Below are positions 19,740 through 34,900 of a stretch of 64,000 bases of DNA, piece after piece. Within the stretch, counting starts at the first letter, position 1. The number at the start of each line of letters is the position of its first letter. A model generated the notes under the pieces. The model searched no databases. It saw nothing but the letters and a program-made list of their open reading frames with translations, and was not told the origin of the DNA. The stretch comes from Litoditis marina (Eukaryota; Nematoda; Chromadorea; Rhabditida; Rhabditidae), in the NCBI GenBank assembly GCA_964036275.1, contig OZ038434.1:14373879-14437878 (forward strand), written 5' to 3'. The position numbers and the translations under genes were made by a program.

Positions 19740-22700
19740 TGGTAAATATATCTTGTTTGTACATACAATACTATACTTCACAGTTGGTAGGTAATCTGAT
19801 CAGTATAGGCTTCAATTGGAATAAAATGTAGTACAGTACTGTATGAAATTGCAACTTTCTTCCGGAGTTGTTTGAAACAATGGTTTGATCCGGTTTCCAT
19901 GACATTCCACAGTTCGACCGAGCAAGGATCGGACACACTCCAGTCATGTTTACCCAAGGTTGTCCTGAATGCGAAAAAAAATACTGAGACGAAATAGGTG
20001 CCTATTCGATTGAGCAGTGCTGGCACTAGAAACCGGTCAACCCACTTTGAACTAGAACCGAGTGGACTAGTCACGAAATACGTGACTACATATGTGAATG
20101 TTCACTCTATGTACGTTTCTAGATCCTGATATGATTCGCACGGTTGACTAGAAGAATGAATACATTTGGAGGTATGAATAGTTGTTCCATTGAGAAGATT
20201 AGAGAAAACTTCAGGAACGTTTGAAAGGAAGCAGAAAAAAAACAGAAATTCATAACAAGAATGAGTGAACCAGCAAGTTGATAAAAAAATGTTAACTAAG
20301 ACAGATGACACATAATGTTGTGTAATAAATGTTCACAAAGAATAACATTTAAATCAATTATTAACACTATGCTGTTGTTTTTGTGAAACTGCGATATTTC
20401 GGAAAGTAGTAAAACGTTGTTTATCTGCTTTATGGCTTTATTCAGGTGGCTTCAAATTACTGATATTCGGACGAAAAAGCGGTGGCGGGAACATCAACGC
20501 GTACAGATGTTTAATTTTTCATGTTCAGTCGAGCATATGGGCGACTAGCAAACGCAGACATTGGGATCGCCCAGGCATGACAAACTCCCAAGTGCCCTTA
20601 ACTGAAAGACGTCAACTATCAGGGTTCAAGGGGATTAGAATGGAACACTTAGAAATTTAAATGGTTTACATTTGCTGCATATATGAAACGTTTTGTGTGT
20701 TTAAGTAGATTAGCAAAACGTCGTATAACTGAGGTCGTGTGCATGAAACATCATCCGGCGAAGAAACAATGAAAATGTAAAAGAAGAAAGATAAGAAAGA
20801 ACAAGAAGAAAGAAGGAGAAGACTCTATTTTCTCACTTTTATCTTGTATGCGGTGATTTTGCCCAGTCCACGAAAAGTTAACCAGACTAAAGAGATCAAG
20901 CCAGTCAAAAACTAAATGTATATATATTATATTAAATGTAACTGTGATCGAACAACCAACAGGACATCCTGCTAATATATAGGCCATTTCCGGAACACCG
21001 TTATGACGCGACTAATCAACCATCCAACATCTAACTACAGACAAACGAATGTGCACTCTATGCCTTTAGTGGATCAAAAGGTGCATCAATAACGTGCTTA
21101 CCTAATATAAACGTGAAGAAATGGACATATTTTCACATTTCTGAGATCAATACGTGAGGTGGAAGTTTAATCAGTGGTAGTTTACAGGAACATCCCGATG
21201 AAGCGAACCCAAACTGCATCTCTGCGTCTCTTCGTTACAGGTCTCTTTCTCCTTACTACCAGATACAGGTCCTGCGAAATAGTGTGGGAAAAGGCGATAC
21301 GCAGGTTGGGATGACGATGTCGGGACATAATATGAAGACGCCCTCAAAATATTCCGTCGAAAGTGATCTTCGAAACCAAGTAGTACTCTGCATGTGACGG
21401 TAGTATCGAAAATAGATACGGAGGGATTAGTCCAGATTAAACAGGTGAAAACAACACTCCCAGTCTACAACAGAAATGACTAAGCAGCCCTCTACACGCG
21501 CGATGAATATAAACCTCATATTTCAATCTCGAGAAAACATGAAAAAAAAACTGTTTCTGACGAAAAACATAGGTTCACAAAGTAGCTCTTGAGTACTTGC
21601 TGTATGACTGAAAAGCGTTATAATCACAAGATTTTAAGAATAACTTTACGTGAATCTTGAAGACACTTGTGCACTCTAGCAGTGTGCGTGATTCGCCCAA
21701 ACTTGAACTCCAATAATTAGTAAGGTGTAGGCCACAAGTACAATACAACAGCTCGTGTTATAAAAATGTAGTAGAATTAGTTGAATACACTTTTTGCACC
21801 AGGAAGTTTTCACATCAGTATACTATGCGAACAATCTAAGGACAGCAGTCGAAGCTCGAAGATTTTTTACTAAAATGTTTCAAAACCGCCGGATTGACGA
21901 CGTAGTTTCGCCGGCTCCATCACAAGCATCACCTCCGCACTCCGCACGTGCTGTCACTTCCATTGAAACTCTTTCATACTAGATAGTACGTGTTACGTTA
22001 AGGTATTGCTTACTACGTGATTCTATAATGAAGCATGTGATATACAGAAAAAGTGAGGACAGTGAGATATAAACATTTGAACGCAGAAAACATTTTTTTT
22101 TCATTGAGATGCTCACCAGCTAATGCGGAATGGTATCGCGCCAGACCTCAAAGGGTCCGAGGGAGTGACTACAGCGCCAGAATATGTGGTATACTGCTCT
22201 TCAACCATTCAGATCATTACCTTTTTCTTCGTAAGATTAATAGTGAGCACTCAATCTATTGTACTTTCCCAGAGTTCAAGCCCTTTTTCAGTAGGCTGTT
22301 TGTATAAAGGGGCTGGGAGAAAGAATGCAATAATTTGTGAGCCAAACGAAATGAGCTGGGAAAGAACTCATAAAAATAATGAATTCCGGTCTTGGGAAAG
22401 TGTTTGCAGTTGCAAAAACACCAGTGGAATCGGAGACAGACTTTGAATTCGAGATGGACTCATACCAAATGAACTGTGATACTACCATCTGTGTCGTAAA
22501 CCGTCTTGAAACGGAGCAACGTCAGAGAATGAACCAATGAGAGACAGTCTATAATATGCTCTGATCATGTCCACACGTGACCGGCATTTGAGAACAGAGA
22601 AATAGCACATGTCTGGAAGAGACGCAGATGGAGATAGAAGGACAAAAACGAGGAAGAAGCTTGTAGCCCCTCCCTAACGATGGTAATAAACACTTGTCCT

Positions 22701-25700
22701 GAAGGACTAACAATTAGGCGAGAATGGGATTTACATGTTTTATTAAGATTATGTCGTAGAAAATGTGAAATTTTTCACGTACACTACGTCATATGTGTTA
22801 GGTACGCTCTACTCACGTGCTCACGTCACACTTCGTTCACGTGGAAAGAGAAAGCTGTGATAAAATGATCAAAGTGCACAGCCGTGCATGTTCAAAGTGA
22901 ACCGATGATTTGAAAAAGAAACTGATAGTGCATCAAATGGTTGAGCACAACATCCCCGAGTTATCTAGAGTCCTCGACTCAAGAGAGTCTCGTGAGGTCA
23001 TCTCATCAGACACTTGTAGATTACCAGATCACCTCCTCTCTCAAACTAACTTGAAGCATAGAACAGTTTTTAACCCATTCAGCATGACGATTGTGCAAAA
23101 CTATTCTCAAACAGGAGTTTTCTCCCAATGCGTGCTCCCAATGCGTGATATAACATTAGGAAGCCCAGTTAGAAACTGAATAAATCATTTAGAAAGCATG
23201 TCACATTAAATGGGAAGACGTTATGTCAGAAAAAAACACAACAAAAAGCGACATCGTCGGCTAACGTGGAAAACTTGGGAGATATAGGGTTGGCCAATTT
23301 TCCATGTTCGGTTACACATTCAGAAAGAATGATCGTGCACGTCTGTTTTTAGATTACCATTCTCGATCCGACAATGGCCTCGCATCAAAAAAGTCGCACA
23401 GAAAACTAAAATTTGTGCCATATTCGGAAAGTTTTCTCAAACAAAGACAACTAAACCCGGGAATTACGTTCCGACCTTTGCCGTAGAGACCAGCGGCATG
23501 TAGCCAGCATAGTTTGACGCACGAATCGCCGACGTGAAACAGAAAATCGTTACAGAAGATTGGTGCGATCATTTTGGTTAAATCAACCACGTACTACGTG
23601 AAGAATCTATCAGAACACGTGAGAAAATAATCAAACCCTTCGTAAGTTGAGCAAACAATATGTATTGAAATGTTTAAAACGAGAAAACAAGAATACATCC
23701 AGAGCCCATCCGCTCAATTCAAAGATCGAATAGCAACCTTTTTTAAGATTCAAAAAAATGTTTGTGGTCTACATTTTGCAAAAAGTGTAAGCAGACTTGA
23801 TGCAAGAACAAAACGTGTTGTTTTTGAGTGATATGTGCGCTGAGAGGGAGATAAATGCAGTTAGAACGTTTCAGTCCGCATAACCTAATTTGCGAGCCTA
23901 TCCCGAGCTAGTTGTTTTTTGCGCGTGAGTCATGGTGAATCATGTAATACTGTTATGTTTCCGGAATCCCGATGGATGTTTTCAATCAACACCAAGCTCT
24001 GTAGAAAATATTATCGAAAACTCGTACTGAGTGTTCCAAACTAAGATCAAATAACGAAATTTCGCTTTTCGAAAAGGGTGCCTCAAACTGAACGTCGTCA
24101 AAAAATTGTGAGTTTTGTAGCAGCGTGGCAGGTATACAAATTGATTTTTCTCTAGCCCTCTGACTCTCTCGCGGTGATAGATTCTTCAGTTACTGTAGCG
24201 AACTCACAGAGCAATAGTTGCGTACGATTACCATTCAATGACCGGAAGTTTCTCAAGTCACAACAAAGCGTCGGAGATTCAAAAATGCGTGGACCAGACT
24301 ATATACCACTTCGTCTGATACACACAGGAACTATTCGGTCTTCGCGTAGGACGGTTCTACGCACGATTAGTGATAAGCCGATCGACATTTCACGTATCAT
24401 CCTCTTTTTAAAGTCGGGAAAACTGCCCAAACCTATTAACGGAATATGAAATGACGTATGACATACACTAAGGATCAGTCAAACTAGTGTTTACCCACCA
24501 CAGCAGAGAGTATGGCACCGAGTGGCATTACTTCATGCGTGTTTTCAAGAAATAGCTTCCCATCCCTTCGACTACTCAACTTGAATAAAGATTGTGATTA
24601 GATTATTACAAACAAACTATAAAATTGTGGGAGTTGTTCAGAAACCTGTTTACTGTGCACAAAACCCTTCATTTTGATATCATGATGAAAATGAGGCGTT
24701 CGCACTAAGCTGTGTGTGCAACCTTGCTAAAGAGCGGACTAGAGAACGCATGCTCAAATGCGCTGCAAACCTAAAATAAAATATATATGCACGACGTTTT
24801 CACCTGTCTTAGTATTAAACTGGGAAAATACCAGCAAATCGTCATATAGTAACTTTCTTGGTAAACGTTTGAATATTCATTCCCACTGAAATAGCAGCTG
24901 TAAACGAGGAACTAAGTGCGGGGGTTCTTCGAATATGAAGAATTCACCTGCACAATTTATTTCAAAATTAATGTTGCAAACTTTGTAACTTGTGTCTTTC
25001 GCTGTGTAATTCAGTTCAGATATACTATGTTTCACAATTACGTATACACTCTCCGACAGTACCCAATTCATACTGTACGAGTTCGTAGAGAGATGAAAAA
25101 GACTATAAAAACTTTCAATGAGCAATCAAAAATTCTGCTGTTTGACAAATCAAACTACAATTCAGTTGCTGCCTGCGCCGCATGAAAAAGAACGAGCGAT
25201 AGAGTGTGCTGCAAACGCAGATTGTTAATCTAAGTTTCTAAAAAAACGAGGTCAAACCGCTGGACTTTTGAGCTCGAGAGAAGAATTGTGCAAATTCTGC
25301 ATTCAGTTTACTACAAAGGCTAAATGTGGAACAATATGTCCGCATCTGCGCAAAGGTATGAATGAGACTAAATGAGGGAGAAGATACGGAAGTCAGAGTT
25401 GTTTTGTCGCGACTCGTTGCTGTAAACAGACATAAATATAAGAAGAGGGAGAGAAAAAATAGAAAACCTCTTCAAAAGAAAACAAAAGAAGCAATTTTTT
25501 TATACAATATGTGAGTCACTAAAAATGGGAGATTAGGGAAGCCATGGTTTTATTTTTATCACCAGCCGCAGCTCTCAGCAGGATTTTAGGCCAAAGTACG
25601 AGCTCGTGCTTGATTAGTATTCAAATAAAAAACTAACATGCGGAATCATATATTGTGCTTAGAGTACGATTGCTCTTGGCACTTCGGTTCCATCCTGCGT

Positions 25701-27114
25701 CTCTCGCTTTACGCACTTTTTCGCAGGAACGTGTGGCTGGTTTTTTGAGCAGAGAAATACTGTTTGAGAAAATTGCAAAAAAAAGTGTTGAATGGTAGTA
25801 CAAAGGTCAGGTATTTCATTATTATTTGCAGCGGTTTTTTCAGTGAAAAGAGATGAGTAACTCCAGTTGTTACTCTAGAGCCAGTTCTATGACAATGCTT
25901 CCGTCGGAGAGGTATGGTAAGCTCATAAGAGGAAGATGAAAGGGAGCCATCGGCGGTGAATTGCCTCGGATAATAGGCAAATAACACAAGGTGTCGAGTG
26001 AGAAACGGGCACGCGACTAATACAACGATTAGCAGGGAAACGACATGAGGAACGGGAGAAAGAGAATGAAAAAGAAACTCATGAATGAATAATACACATT
26101 TAATATTAGTCAACACATATTCAAAAGGCATAAAGGTTACCGGCTACTTCAGCATACTGCATACGGTCACAGTGGAACTCATAGATTCAACTGTCCTTTT
26201 AAAATGAATACCAAATGAATATGTGATAATCGTTTGCCATCGAAATTGTCCGTAACAAAACCTGTAGCACGGATCAATTTCGGACACTGAAAATAAATTG
26301 AAACTTCGCCGCAAAGTTTTAGCTAAGTTTTAGTGTCCGGAATGACCCCGAAGTACTACCGGAACAGGTTTGGCGCATGCTGTCAGACATGACTAGACAC
26401 GGAATAGAGTAGGAGATGGACTGAAGAGTTGATGATTATTCCCCTCCCAGGGGGCTGTATGAGTTTCTTCTTCCCGATGGCTAATTAACCGAGTGCAACA
26501 TACATTCCACAACAACCAAACGCTAATTTGACTTCAATTCATCTAATTTGAAATGCCCGGCTCCGCACTCACTACCACAGTTCATCGAAACAACCTGAGT
26601 ACGATTTTTGGAATTGCACGGCACCTCGCCCCCATCCTGCGTCTCTCGTTATGCAGACTATTTCTCGCGGTTTACATTCCGATGAGATGTAAAATCAAAC
26701 AAGCGTACGGAACGCAGATCATGACCTGACGGTTGAGATCTTCTTGAATAAGTCCTAAGGTCTGACAATCAATTTTGCAACTTTTCACAACTACGTTGAA
26801 TAAAGTGAAACAAACTCGAATGTTGACGATAAAAATGGCAGGATGGAATCAAGGTGCCAGGATATTCCAGCCAACCTTTATGAGTATGTCATTCCGGATG
26901 CCCTTTTCCGGTGTAGTGAATGGTTGCACTCGGAATCTACTTTATCTACGGCCAATTATAGAATGCGTGACCGATCTTTCCTCTACCGTCTTGCCTTTAA
27001 TCAGGATTAAGAGGGCGCAAAAAAAGCAGGAAAAAAGAAGAACAAGGAATGTCTCTAATACATTAAAGGAATGATTTTCCATTAGAGAAATAACATTCGC
27101 ACTTAATAGGGAAT
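19740..27114. other. non-coding stretch
   Basis: About 7.4 kb without a gene I can support. Short open frames (for example 22123-22446 and 25709-26131) have no domain signature and no in-phase neighbouring exons. A word close to CATCCTGCGTCTCTCG recurs at about 25692 and 26632, and inverted near 10431, which suggests an old dispersed repeat. Confidence 0.35.
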
Positions 27115-27392
27115 GGCCAAATCTGCGTATACTGCAGAAATGGCGAGTTAGACTGAAAACGCAAGGGAATCAAACTACAAACACAGCAGAACAGACTATA
27201 GTGGGTGCCCAACTTATAGATTTTAGTCTCTCGCCGGGGTCGAACCTGCGGGCACAATATTCGTAGCAAGGCGCTAACCACTGCGCTACGAGAGTTCATA
27301 CCCTGAAAGCCTTCCAATCGAAGACATGTGTCCGTACACAGCTTAAATTGAGATATACAGTATCCTTCCGCCTTTCCGTTGGCGGCGACTAT
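27115..27392 (-). repeat. tRNA-related SINE, fullest copy
   Basis: Read on the minus strand, the unit starts ATAGTCGCCGCCAACGGAAA. After about 100 bp comes a tRNA-like block with an A box (TAGCGCAGTGGTTAGCGCC) and a B box (GGTTCGACCCC), flanked by CTCTCG and CGAGAG that can pair as a stem. It then runs into TGCTGTGTTTGTAGTTTGAT. Related copies are at 48067-48243 and 60307-60400, and an isolated tail at about 30056-30090. The anticodon arm does not fold cleanly, so this is a SINE rather than a functional tRNA. The tRNA-like module is internal instead of 5'-terminal. Confidence 0.65.
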
Positions 27393-30300
27393 AACGTGTT
27401 TAGTTTCAGCCTGCCCTTTTCTGAGCAAACCCTACAACAAATTATGAACAGGGAAAACACAGAACACAGAAAAATACACACAAATAAAGCTTCTTGACAC
27501 ACACACAGAACGTTTCAAACGAAGTTACACACTAAACGAAGTTACTTATAGGTTATAGAGTCTCTGCGCTAATCATTTCTATGCGATGAATGAGAAATTC
27601 TGAAACAAGCTACTCACAGCTTAATAAGCTGAAGATCTCTATTTATGAGAATTTCATCTAAAATCAAAACCATAAAAATTGTTTTCATTTAGATGGGGTG
27701 AAATTATATAACTGCTATGGTGAAGAAATGTCTCAAATTTATCAGTTCGTCAAAGTTCACTCACAAAATTAATCTACATCAAATCACATTCATCTCGATG
27801 TAGAAAACACCAGAAAATAATTCATACATCACGTGATGCAAACTTTCTTACGCTACAAACTAAGTAAAGATTTAACATAAGGTCACCAATGTTTTTCCGG
27901 CCGCCTTCGAAATGTATTTCCAGAGAGATTTCCACAAAGGAATATTGGCAACTCCTCTTAATTTGGTTCGCTTCCTGCTCATCCTAATGAAAGATTGCAA
28001 ATCAGACAGAAACTGTTTCATTAACGCCGAAATTAAGGCAGGAAAACGGGAAATTAAGCCAATTTTGAAAGATCAAACGATAAACAAAATAGTAAAACGG
28101 ACCCAAGTCAACGTAATTAAGCCCTTATTGGATCCGGAAAACAGGAGGACACGTATTAGTTTCACGGTTTAACTTAGATTCTGCAACATTTATTTCTATT
28201 CCAGTTCCCCATTTACATGGAAAGTGAGTTATTCCAGCAACAGCAAGTTTGGAAATGAGAAGTGTATTCAGATATATAAAATGATTAGATTGATTCGCAG
28301 AGTGCACAGAGTACGCACCGTAGCGAAGTGAAATGACAGAAATCACCTGAGTGTATGTGAAAACTCTGATAAGTTTGAAGTCAAGTTTTTATTCTAGAAC
28401 ATAATAAACGTGATAGAAACTGACTAGATGGAAACCGTATAGTTTTACTTGGTCACCTTTTAGAGACATCTCGCTGCCGCGCCTGATGTTCAGCTAGTAT
28501 TTTCAGTGTCATAAAAAGCGAAAGGAACTGGGGTTGAGCGAGAATAGCCAGAAATCTATTCTGATTACAGCTCCGCTCTTTAATGGTATTATACGCTAAT
28601 GTTGAAACGGAGAACATTACTGCCTTCGCGCACTAATTTAATTGCAATTTTTCTTCATTTTATTGCAAGTTTTCTACATGTTCTTGCAATTTTCCAACAA
28701 ACTGACAAAGTGTTATCAAAATAGATGACATTTAGCACGATACCCCAGAAGCATTTCGCAAAATGTTTTCGAAAAAAGTTGTAGAAATTGGCGTGAATCA
28801 TCAGCGCTAGTTACTCGAAACTAGCGGTATTAACCGAATATCATTTTCGAAACAGCACATTAAACATTTTCTCGCTGAAAAGAACAGGAACTGAACTTGT
28901 TTATCTCCTTTGGTACTGAAATGATACTGATTGAGATATTCAACAACAATCGAGTTGGGATGTCTTTCAACTGATAATACACAACATACTTATGTTACAA
29001 CCAGAGAGCAAATATCCTTATAGAATCTTGATTTGATTCCTGTTGAAGTTATTGTATTGATGCTGTGCTCGAAGTGTATTATTGACTAGTAATGGTAAAA
29101 CATGGAATTGTTTTGAGTTTTCACCAAAACTCGACTCTAGATACTGAACATAAGTTTTTCCCTGAGGAACCGGGAATTGAGTTACATCCCTGTATCAAAC
29201 AAACTATAGTTATCGTTATTCCTATGTGATACCGTACGCTCTTTCACAGTTGAAACATCTATCTACTAGAATAACCATGTGGAAGTCTCAAATTCCTACT
29301 GTAGGAGTGCATACATGGATAAAAAGGTATACCAGTCCTAGGTAGCCCTTCCATTTATATCCGGCCTGGTCTACAATTACTCTCTTCATATTCCGAGCGG
29401 AATTCCAAGCGAAAAGACATCAATTATGAATTCGACACGGATGCCAGAATCACAAATATTTCCACGGAAAAAGTTCCAATTTTATTGTCAGGAAAATACA
29501 AAAATCTCCAATTTTTCTGAGCGCGTTTGATCAACGAAAGAAATGTTTCTTTGAACAGTAATCCACTTTGAAGTGTGTAGTAGAAATCAACTTGTCGTGA
29601 CAAAAAAATGTCAAAAACTCGAGTAAACGTCTGAAAAGCTGTAGAAGTGCACGAGCATTCAATTTCGCATATTTGGAACGGAGAACATTTGAAAATAATC
29701 GTATCAAGAGTTCTTAGAACGAAAGAGCCAATTAGTATTCTGCTGTTGCGTGCTCTTTGAATTCCTGAATAACTCAATGAATAGCGAGAGTGTTTTAGCA
29801 AATACTTTTTCCATTTCAAAAAGTTCAATTACAAGAATAACACGAAGAAGCGAACAAAAATTGTCCAAACAATCATTTCTCAATGCAATACTGCACTTTT
29901 TGAAAATTGATGTAAAATATAATTCATGACCAAGACATCGAGAATCATAATTGTGTGCAGCCCGTAAGAATTTCTATAGAACTGATGCTCATCAACAAGT
30001 TTGCAGCATACTCTGCAAGTTTTCACTCCTTGGGGAGCAGGCTAGGACGGTATTTTGCTATAATCTGCTGTGTTTGTAGTTTGATCCCCAGTGTTTTGGC
30101 CTCGATCAAACTACAACTCACATATGCTAATCCCTATAGTAAACAGACTGTGAATAGAGAAAATATCGCTGAAATTACCAGATAAAATAATACTGCCGTA
30201 CCCCCAGCTATTTCAGGAGAAGTAACACATTTAGTAGTTACCTTGTTTTAGAGTGAATTACCGCCTATTTCCCATCATGAAAAACACCCATTACCTCTGC

Positions 30301-31120
30301 AAGATACTGTAATTACGATACATCATCGTTTGTAAGTGGATACAATACACAAGTATGCAGAGTGAATATCTAAATTGGGGAACAACCCGTGTCTCAAGCT
30401 ATCAACATGTAATCACAGTGAAATAATAGTGAAAAGAACTGTGGTTGTATTTTGTAAACTCAAACAGTAAAATAAGATGTTTAAAGGAGGGGCAGAAAGG
30501 AAAGCTAGTTTAGGTACCCCGGGGTACCTAAATATAACGTTGCGCGCGCCAAAATAGGCAAACACGTGTCAACCGTGTGCAAATTAGGTTCGTTAATTTG
30601 AATTGAAAATTATACTTATCGGTTTCTCTTGATGAGCTCTTTCATTAACTTTCCTTTCTGTCCCCCTTTAAGAGAATTATCAATAACAAGAGCATACTAA
30701 ATCCGGTCACAGAACGTTAGAAATCCTTGTATTAATGCATAACGTCTGAATTAAATGACTTCCTCTCCTAGTGCATAAAGTTAACCATCGATCGAGTAAA
30801 AAACAATGTGAAGTTGTGATGACTAACCCAAATAACAATCTTCAATTCCGGTAGTTAGCGTGCGCCAGCGTAGTAGTTACAGTTTTGTTTACTGCACATT
30901 ACCACCATGATTCGTCGTTCAGTGAAACAAACAACCTTTCTGAGAAGTGGGTGACGATTAAGTAAAAACACTTTAAGCGAAAGCTCATGACTCAAGTTAG
31001 AACGTCACCATAAGGTTCAAAGTGTCCCAATAGACAGTTTATATGAACAAACTGTGGTTGTGCAAACTTGGAGAAAATCCATTCATTCAGTTTTCAATAG
31101 AAGACAGCCGCTCGATGTGT
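27393..31120. other. non-coding stretch with a SINE-tail fragment
   Basis: No gene recognised. At 30056-30114 the SINE tail word TGCTGTGTTTGTAGTTTGAT is followed about 20 bp later by its inverse ATCAAACTACA. The ATCAAACTACA word also appears near 5729, 11815, 27175 and 63404, so it may mark the end of another small inverted-repeat element. Confidence 0.35.
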
Positions 31121-31130
31121 TTAAGCTTGA

Positions 31131-31250
31131 AGCAGGACGATTATGTGGACCGATCCCGTGCCAACGGTCCTTTAAACTGCAATTGAAAATTGTATTGCTG
31201 TTCAAAGGACTAAAGCCTCGCGATTGGACCACAAAATCGTCCTTCTTTAA
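31131..31250. mobile_element. palindromic MITE, copy 2
   Basis: Same family as 17532-17650. The left arm begins with TTGAAGCAGGACGATTATGTGG; the right arm ends CCACAAAATCGTCCTTCTTTAA. The centre keeps the CTTTAAACTGCAAT palindrome half. Only about 0.55 kb separates it from copy 3. Confidence 0.75.
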
Positions 31251-31805
31251 TCGTCACCCACTCTTCTTAGATGCAGAATTCGCAAAAAACACTTGTAGCT
31301 AGGAGAAGTGGTATGAAGATGGCTCATTTGCTGGCTCAAACAGATGATGGGTCCGCCAAAAAACACATAATGGATTCCGTCGTATATCCCTCTCTGCCCG
31401 GCTATAAGCACCTCGAAAAACCATGTCAATAGCCGATTCTATCGACTAGATAGATCACGAAAAGCGAAAAACTGCTACAGGTGCACTAACACACTTAAAC
31501 TTTACACCACTGTAAAACAGATTTTGCAACGGTTTTTACAGGTAATAACACCAACGCACAAGGGAACCAGCACCATTACATGTAATTTCACTGGAGATTA
31601 TACAGAATGATTCGTTACAAAAAATTACCCGTAGCTTATATGCTTCATATCACTAGTGACGAGCAGAAAAAAGGCTGACAATATTTTAAGACTTAGTATT
31701 TCAAAATTACTATAGATTAAACGAAAAAATGGCTTTGAAGAGATAATCTTCAGACGGTCCCCCGGTGAAATACCGAGATCTCAGACGCGGTACTAACTAT
31801 GTTAC

Positions 31806-31930
31806 TTTAAAGTAGGACGATTATGTGGACCAACCTCGTGTCAACGGTCCTTTAAACTGCAATTGAAAAATGTATCGCAGTTTAAAGGACTGAAGCGTTG
31901 CGATTGGACCACACAATCGTCCTTCTTTAA
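31806..31930. mobile_element. palindromic MITE, copy 3
   Basis: Well-preserved copy. It starts TTTAAAGTAGGACGATTATG and ends ATCGTCCTTCTTTAA, so TTAA lies at both ends. The central palindrome halves are TTTAAACTGCAAT and CGCAGTTTAAA. No coding capacity. Confidence 0.78.
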
Positions 31931-34900
31931 CTGTAGAAAGCGAGAAATTATGAAAAGTAACAAGTTATACAGTAATGCTGAATGCAACATAATTGAGGTG
32001 GTGAGAAAATATGAGATAGGAACGAGACAACATCAAAAGCAATATTGTCAAGCAGGTTACGGTAACTGAAATGGAAACAAACAACAACATCAAGCCGCCA
32101 TCTGGATCATCATTATCATTAACCAACGGAAATTGGATGATTATTTTATAAACGTCACAGACATGCATCGATGGATGGGAAATATTAATTTCCGAAAAAA
32201 AAAACTAGCACCTATTCGCAGAAAGCATCTATTTCAGAGGATGTGTACCTGGGCGCCCGGCACAGTCACCATCAATGACAGTTAGAGTTCTAACTCTCCC
32301 CCTCTCATGGAAATTTCTCGATAAACATTGTGTGTTCGCCTGTTCTGCAAGTGAAATCAGAAGTTCTGCTGTGTACGGCAGATCAGACTGCAATTCAAGA
32401 AATTATCCCAGGAAACACTTTTCAAATCGCTGCTACACTTAATTGGTTTAATACTTATTATCATAAAACATGACTGAAGATGGCGGGGAAGACCTTTAGT
32501 CGGGAGGATTGACCAGTGTGGGAAAAGGGTGCGGAAGACCTAATTCCGACCGCAATGAGGAAGCCGAATCATAATACACGCTGGACCAAAGATCACATTC
32601 GGTACGTGAGAACGGCTATCGACAAAAGTAACATAAGACTAACCGATACCAAATGTAACCAGAATATTCAACGAATATGGAAAACGAAAAAAATTGAAAC
32701 CGATCATAACTAATATGAAACTTGACGCTATCTCATTTGTTCGAGATATTGGTGAAAAAAAGTTTTTATTCAAAAATTAAAATACAACCTAGCAAATTGG
32801 AATACATCAGCTAAAAATCTAAGTCAAAAGTGAGAACAAAGGCGTTGAGACCAACATAAACTGGTATTTTCAACAGTGACAAGTGACAGGCAATTGCAAT
32901 TTCGCCAGCTACTAATTTTAAATTTTCAATACACAACTTTTAACCGAGCTCAACTATGAGATCAAACTTGAGCGAATGATTCAATTACGTTTCTTGTGTA
33001 CTCCTTCAACATAAAAATTACTCTATTGTAGGGTTGTTAAAATATAACTCGAAACTATTCGATTAAAAACTTGGAATTAAAAAAGTCGAAACTGAAAATG
33101 CTAGATTTTGAAACCGATAAATTATTCTATTGCGAGCCGGTATCCCTTTGTAACCTCAATCGATACGTCGATAACATATGATCGATTGTTGACGTCATAC
33201 TATGACGTGGTCCATGACTGAGAAGAGCAGATTCATAGGCCTGAAACAAGAGGGAAAAGTTGGAAACCGTCGAAAGACATTTCTAGAACCTGTACCTGCC
33301 AGCCTTCTGGAAGACTGACACAACGTTTCGCTCTTACATATAGCGAATACTAACATTATGGTCTTTCTCTGTTTCTCTAACACCGTCAGTCTCTTTCTTG
33401 ATTTCTCTCTTCTTTAGTTGTTAGTTCTCTCGAACACTCTCTGTCATCTCGTCCACGTACATCGCTTCCCTCTCTCTATCTCTCTTGCTGTTTCTCCTTT
33501 TCTCTCGTCTTATTTATTCTCATCTCTCTCACACACTCTCTCTCTTCTTATTCTCTCTCTCTCTCGTTAGTACTCATTTCAAAAGACCGCCACCGCATGC
33601 TGTATAGTTCCTGCTACAACTTCCAACTACTTCCAAGTAAATGTCATCGGCCTAGCATAAACGCAAGTCATAATCACAAACGAAGTGTAGAAATAGAGAA
33701 CTCCATCTTGCACGTTGCGTAATTAAATATTAATAGACTACGACTAGATTACTCGACGGAGCGAAACGAAAAGAAAGCGGGAAATAGGAACGCGGAACTG
33801 AGAACAGCGAACAAGCACACGGAAAGTCAACAAATTCATTAGCGCCCCCGTTCTCCAGGATATATTGGGCCAGAAATACATTCATACACATAGATGGTAG
33901 GGTGGTAACTTGTATCACGTATGTGTACTCCAAACTCAAGAAGAGCATCAATTTCTCTCGCAATAACTCGGATACCAATTACCAACTTGAAAACAACGTT
34001 TTCTCCGAAATTTTGATCTACAAACGCTAACAGAAAGAAGAAGGTCATGTGCGATGTAACAGCGTGGTATAGTATAATGATGCCACCAACATTTTTAATC
34101 TGAATTCAACGATGTCGAAATCACTCAAAAATCCAAATGTGTACGGAAAATGTTGAAGAAAAGGAGGTATCAAATGATAGAAGCGTGATCAAATTGAATT
34201 TTACCAGAAATTTCCGAAAATCCAGAGATCCGGTCGTATTCGTGTGGCAAGGGAAACAAGATGACTAACTGATACATACATGACAGATGACTTCCTAGTT
34301 ATGACATGTGTCAGCATTCATGAAATTATTGCATTCATTATATATGTATGGATATAAATAATTATGAAGTCTGGAGTCTGTAATCTGCATCAAAAACTCA
34401 TTTCACACCGACTTCAAAAACAATCGGTATATTTTAGAGACGCCAGAATTTCTGACAGTTTGGCAATTTTTGAGCAACATCAAGAATGATTGAACATGTA
34501 CATTCTGTTTCCATGAACACGGACTATTTAAAAAAAAACTTCTGCAGAACAGCAAACAATTGCAACGGAAAGAAATTATTTGACTCCATAAATCACAGAA
34601 TCACGGGGATATTTCAATCAAGTGAACGTCTCTTTTTATTCGAATCCTTTCTTCATATTGTCCGTTTCTTAGATACAATTGCCGGGGCAATTTCGATAAC
34701 ATTGCAATCGTAATGAGAAAGGAGAAGCCCCTTTAACCGACCATATATCAGGGCGTTTATACGAAAGATTGAGAGAAACAAAGGGAGAGATAGAAGAGAG
34801 AAAACGTGAGAATAATGTATTAGAAGAATTATGAACCACTGAACAATTTGTGGAATTATGAAAATACTGTCCAATACAGTCCACAGCCTTTCATCAAGGT

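Noticed and set aside
27230..27297. tRNA gene on the minus strand
   Set aside because: A and B boxes and a terminal stem are present, but the anticodon arm does not pair, and the same block recurs inside longer repeats, so it is a SINE.
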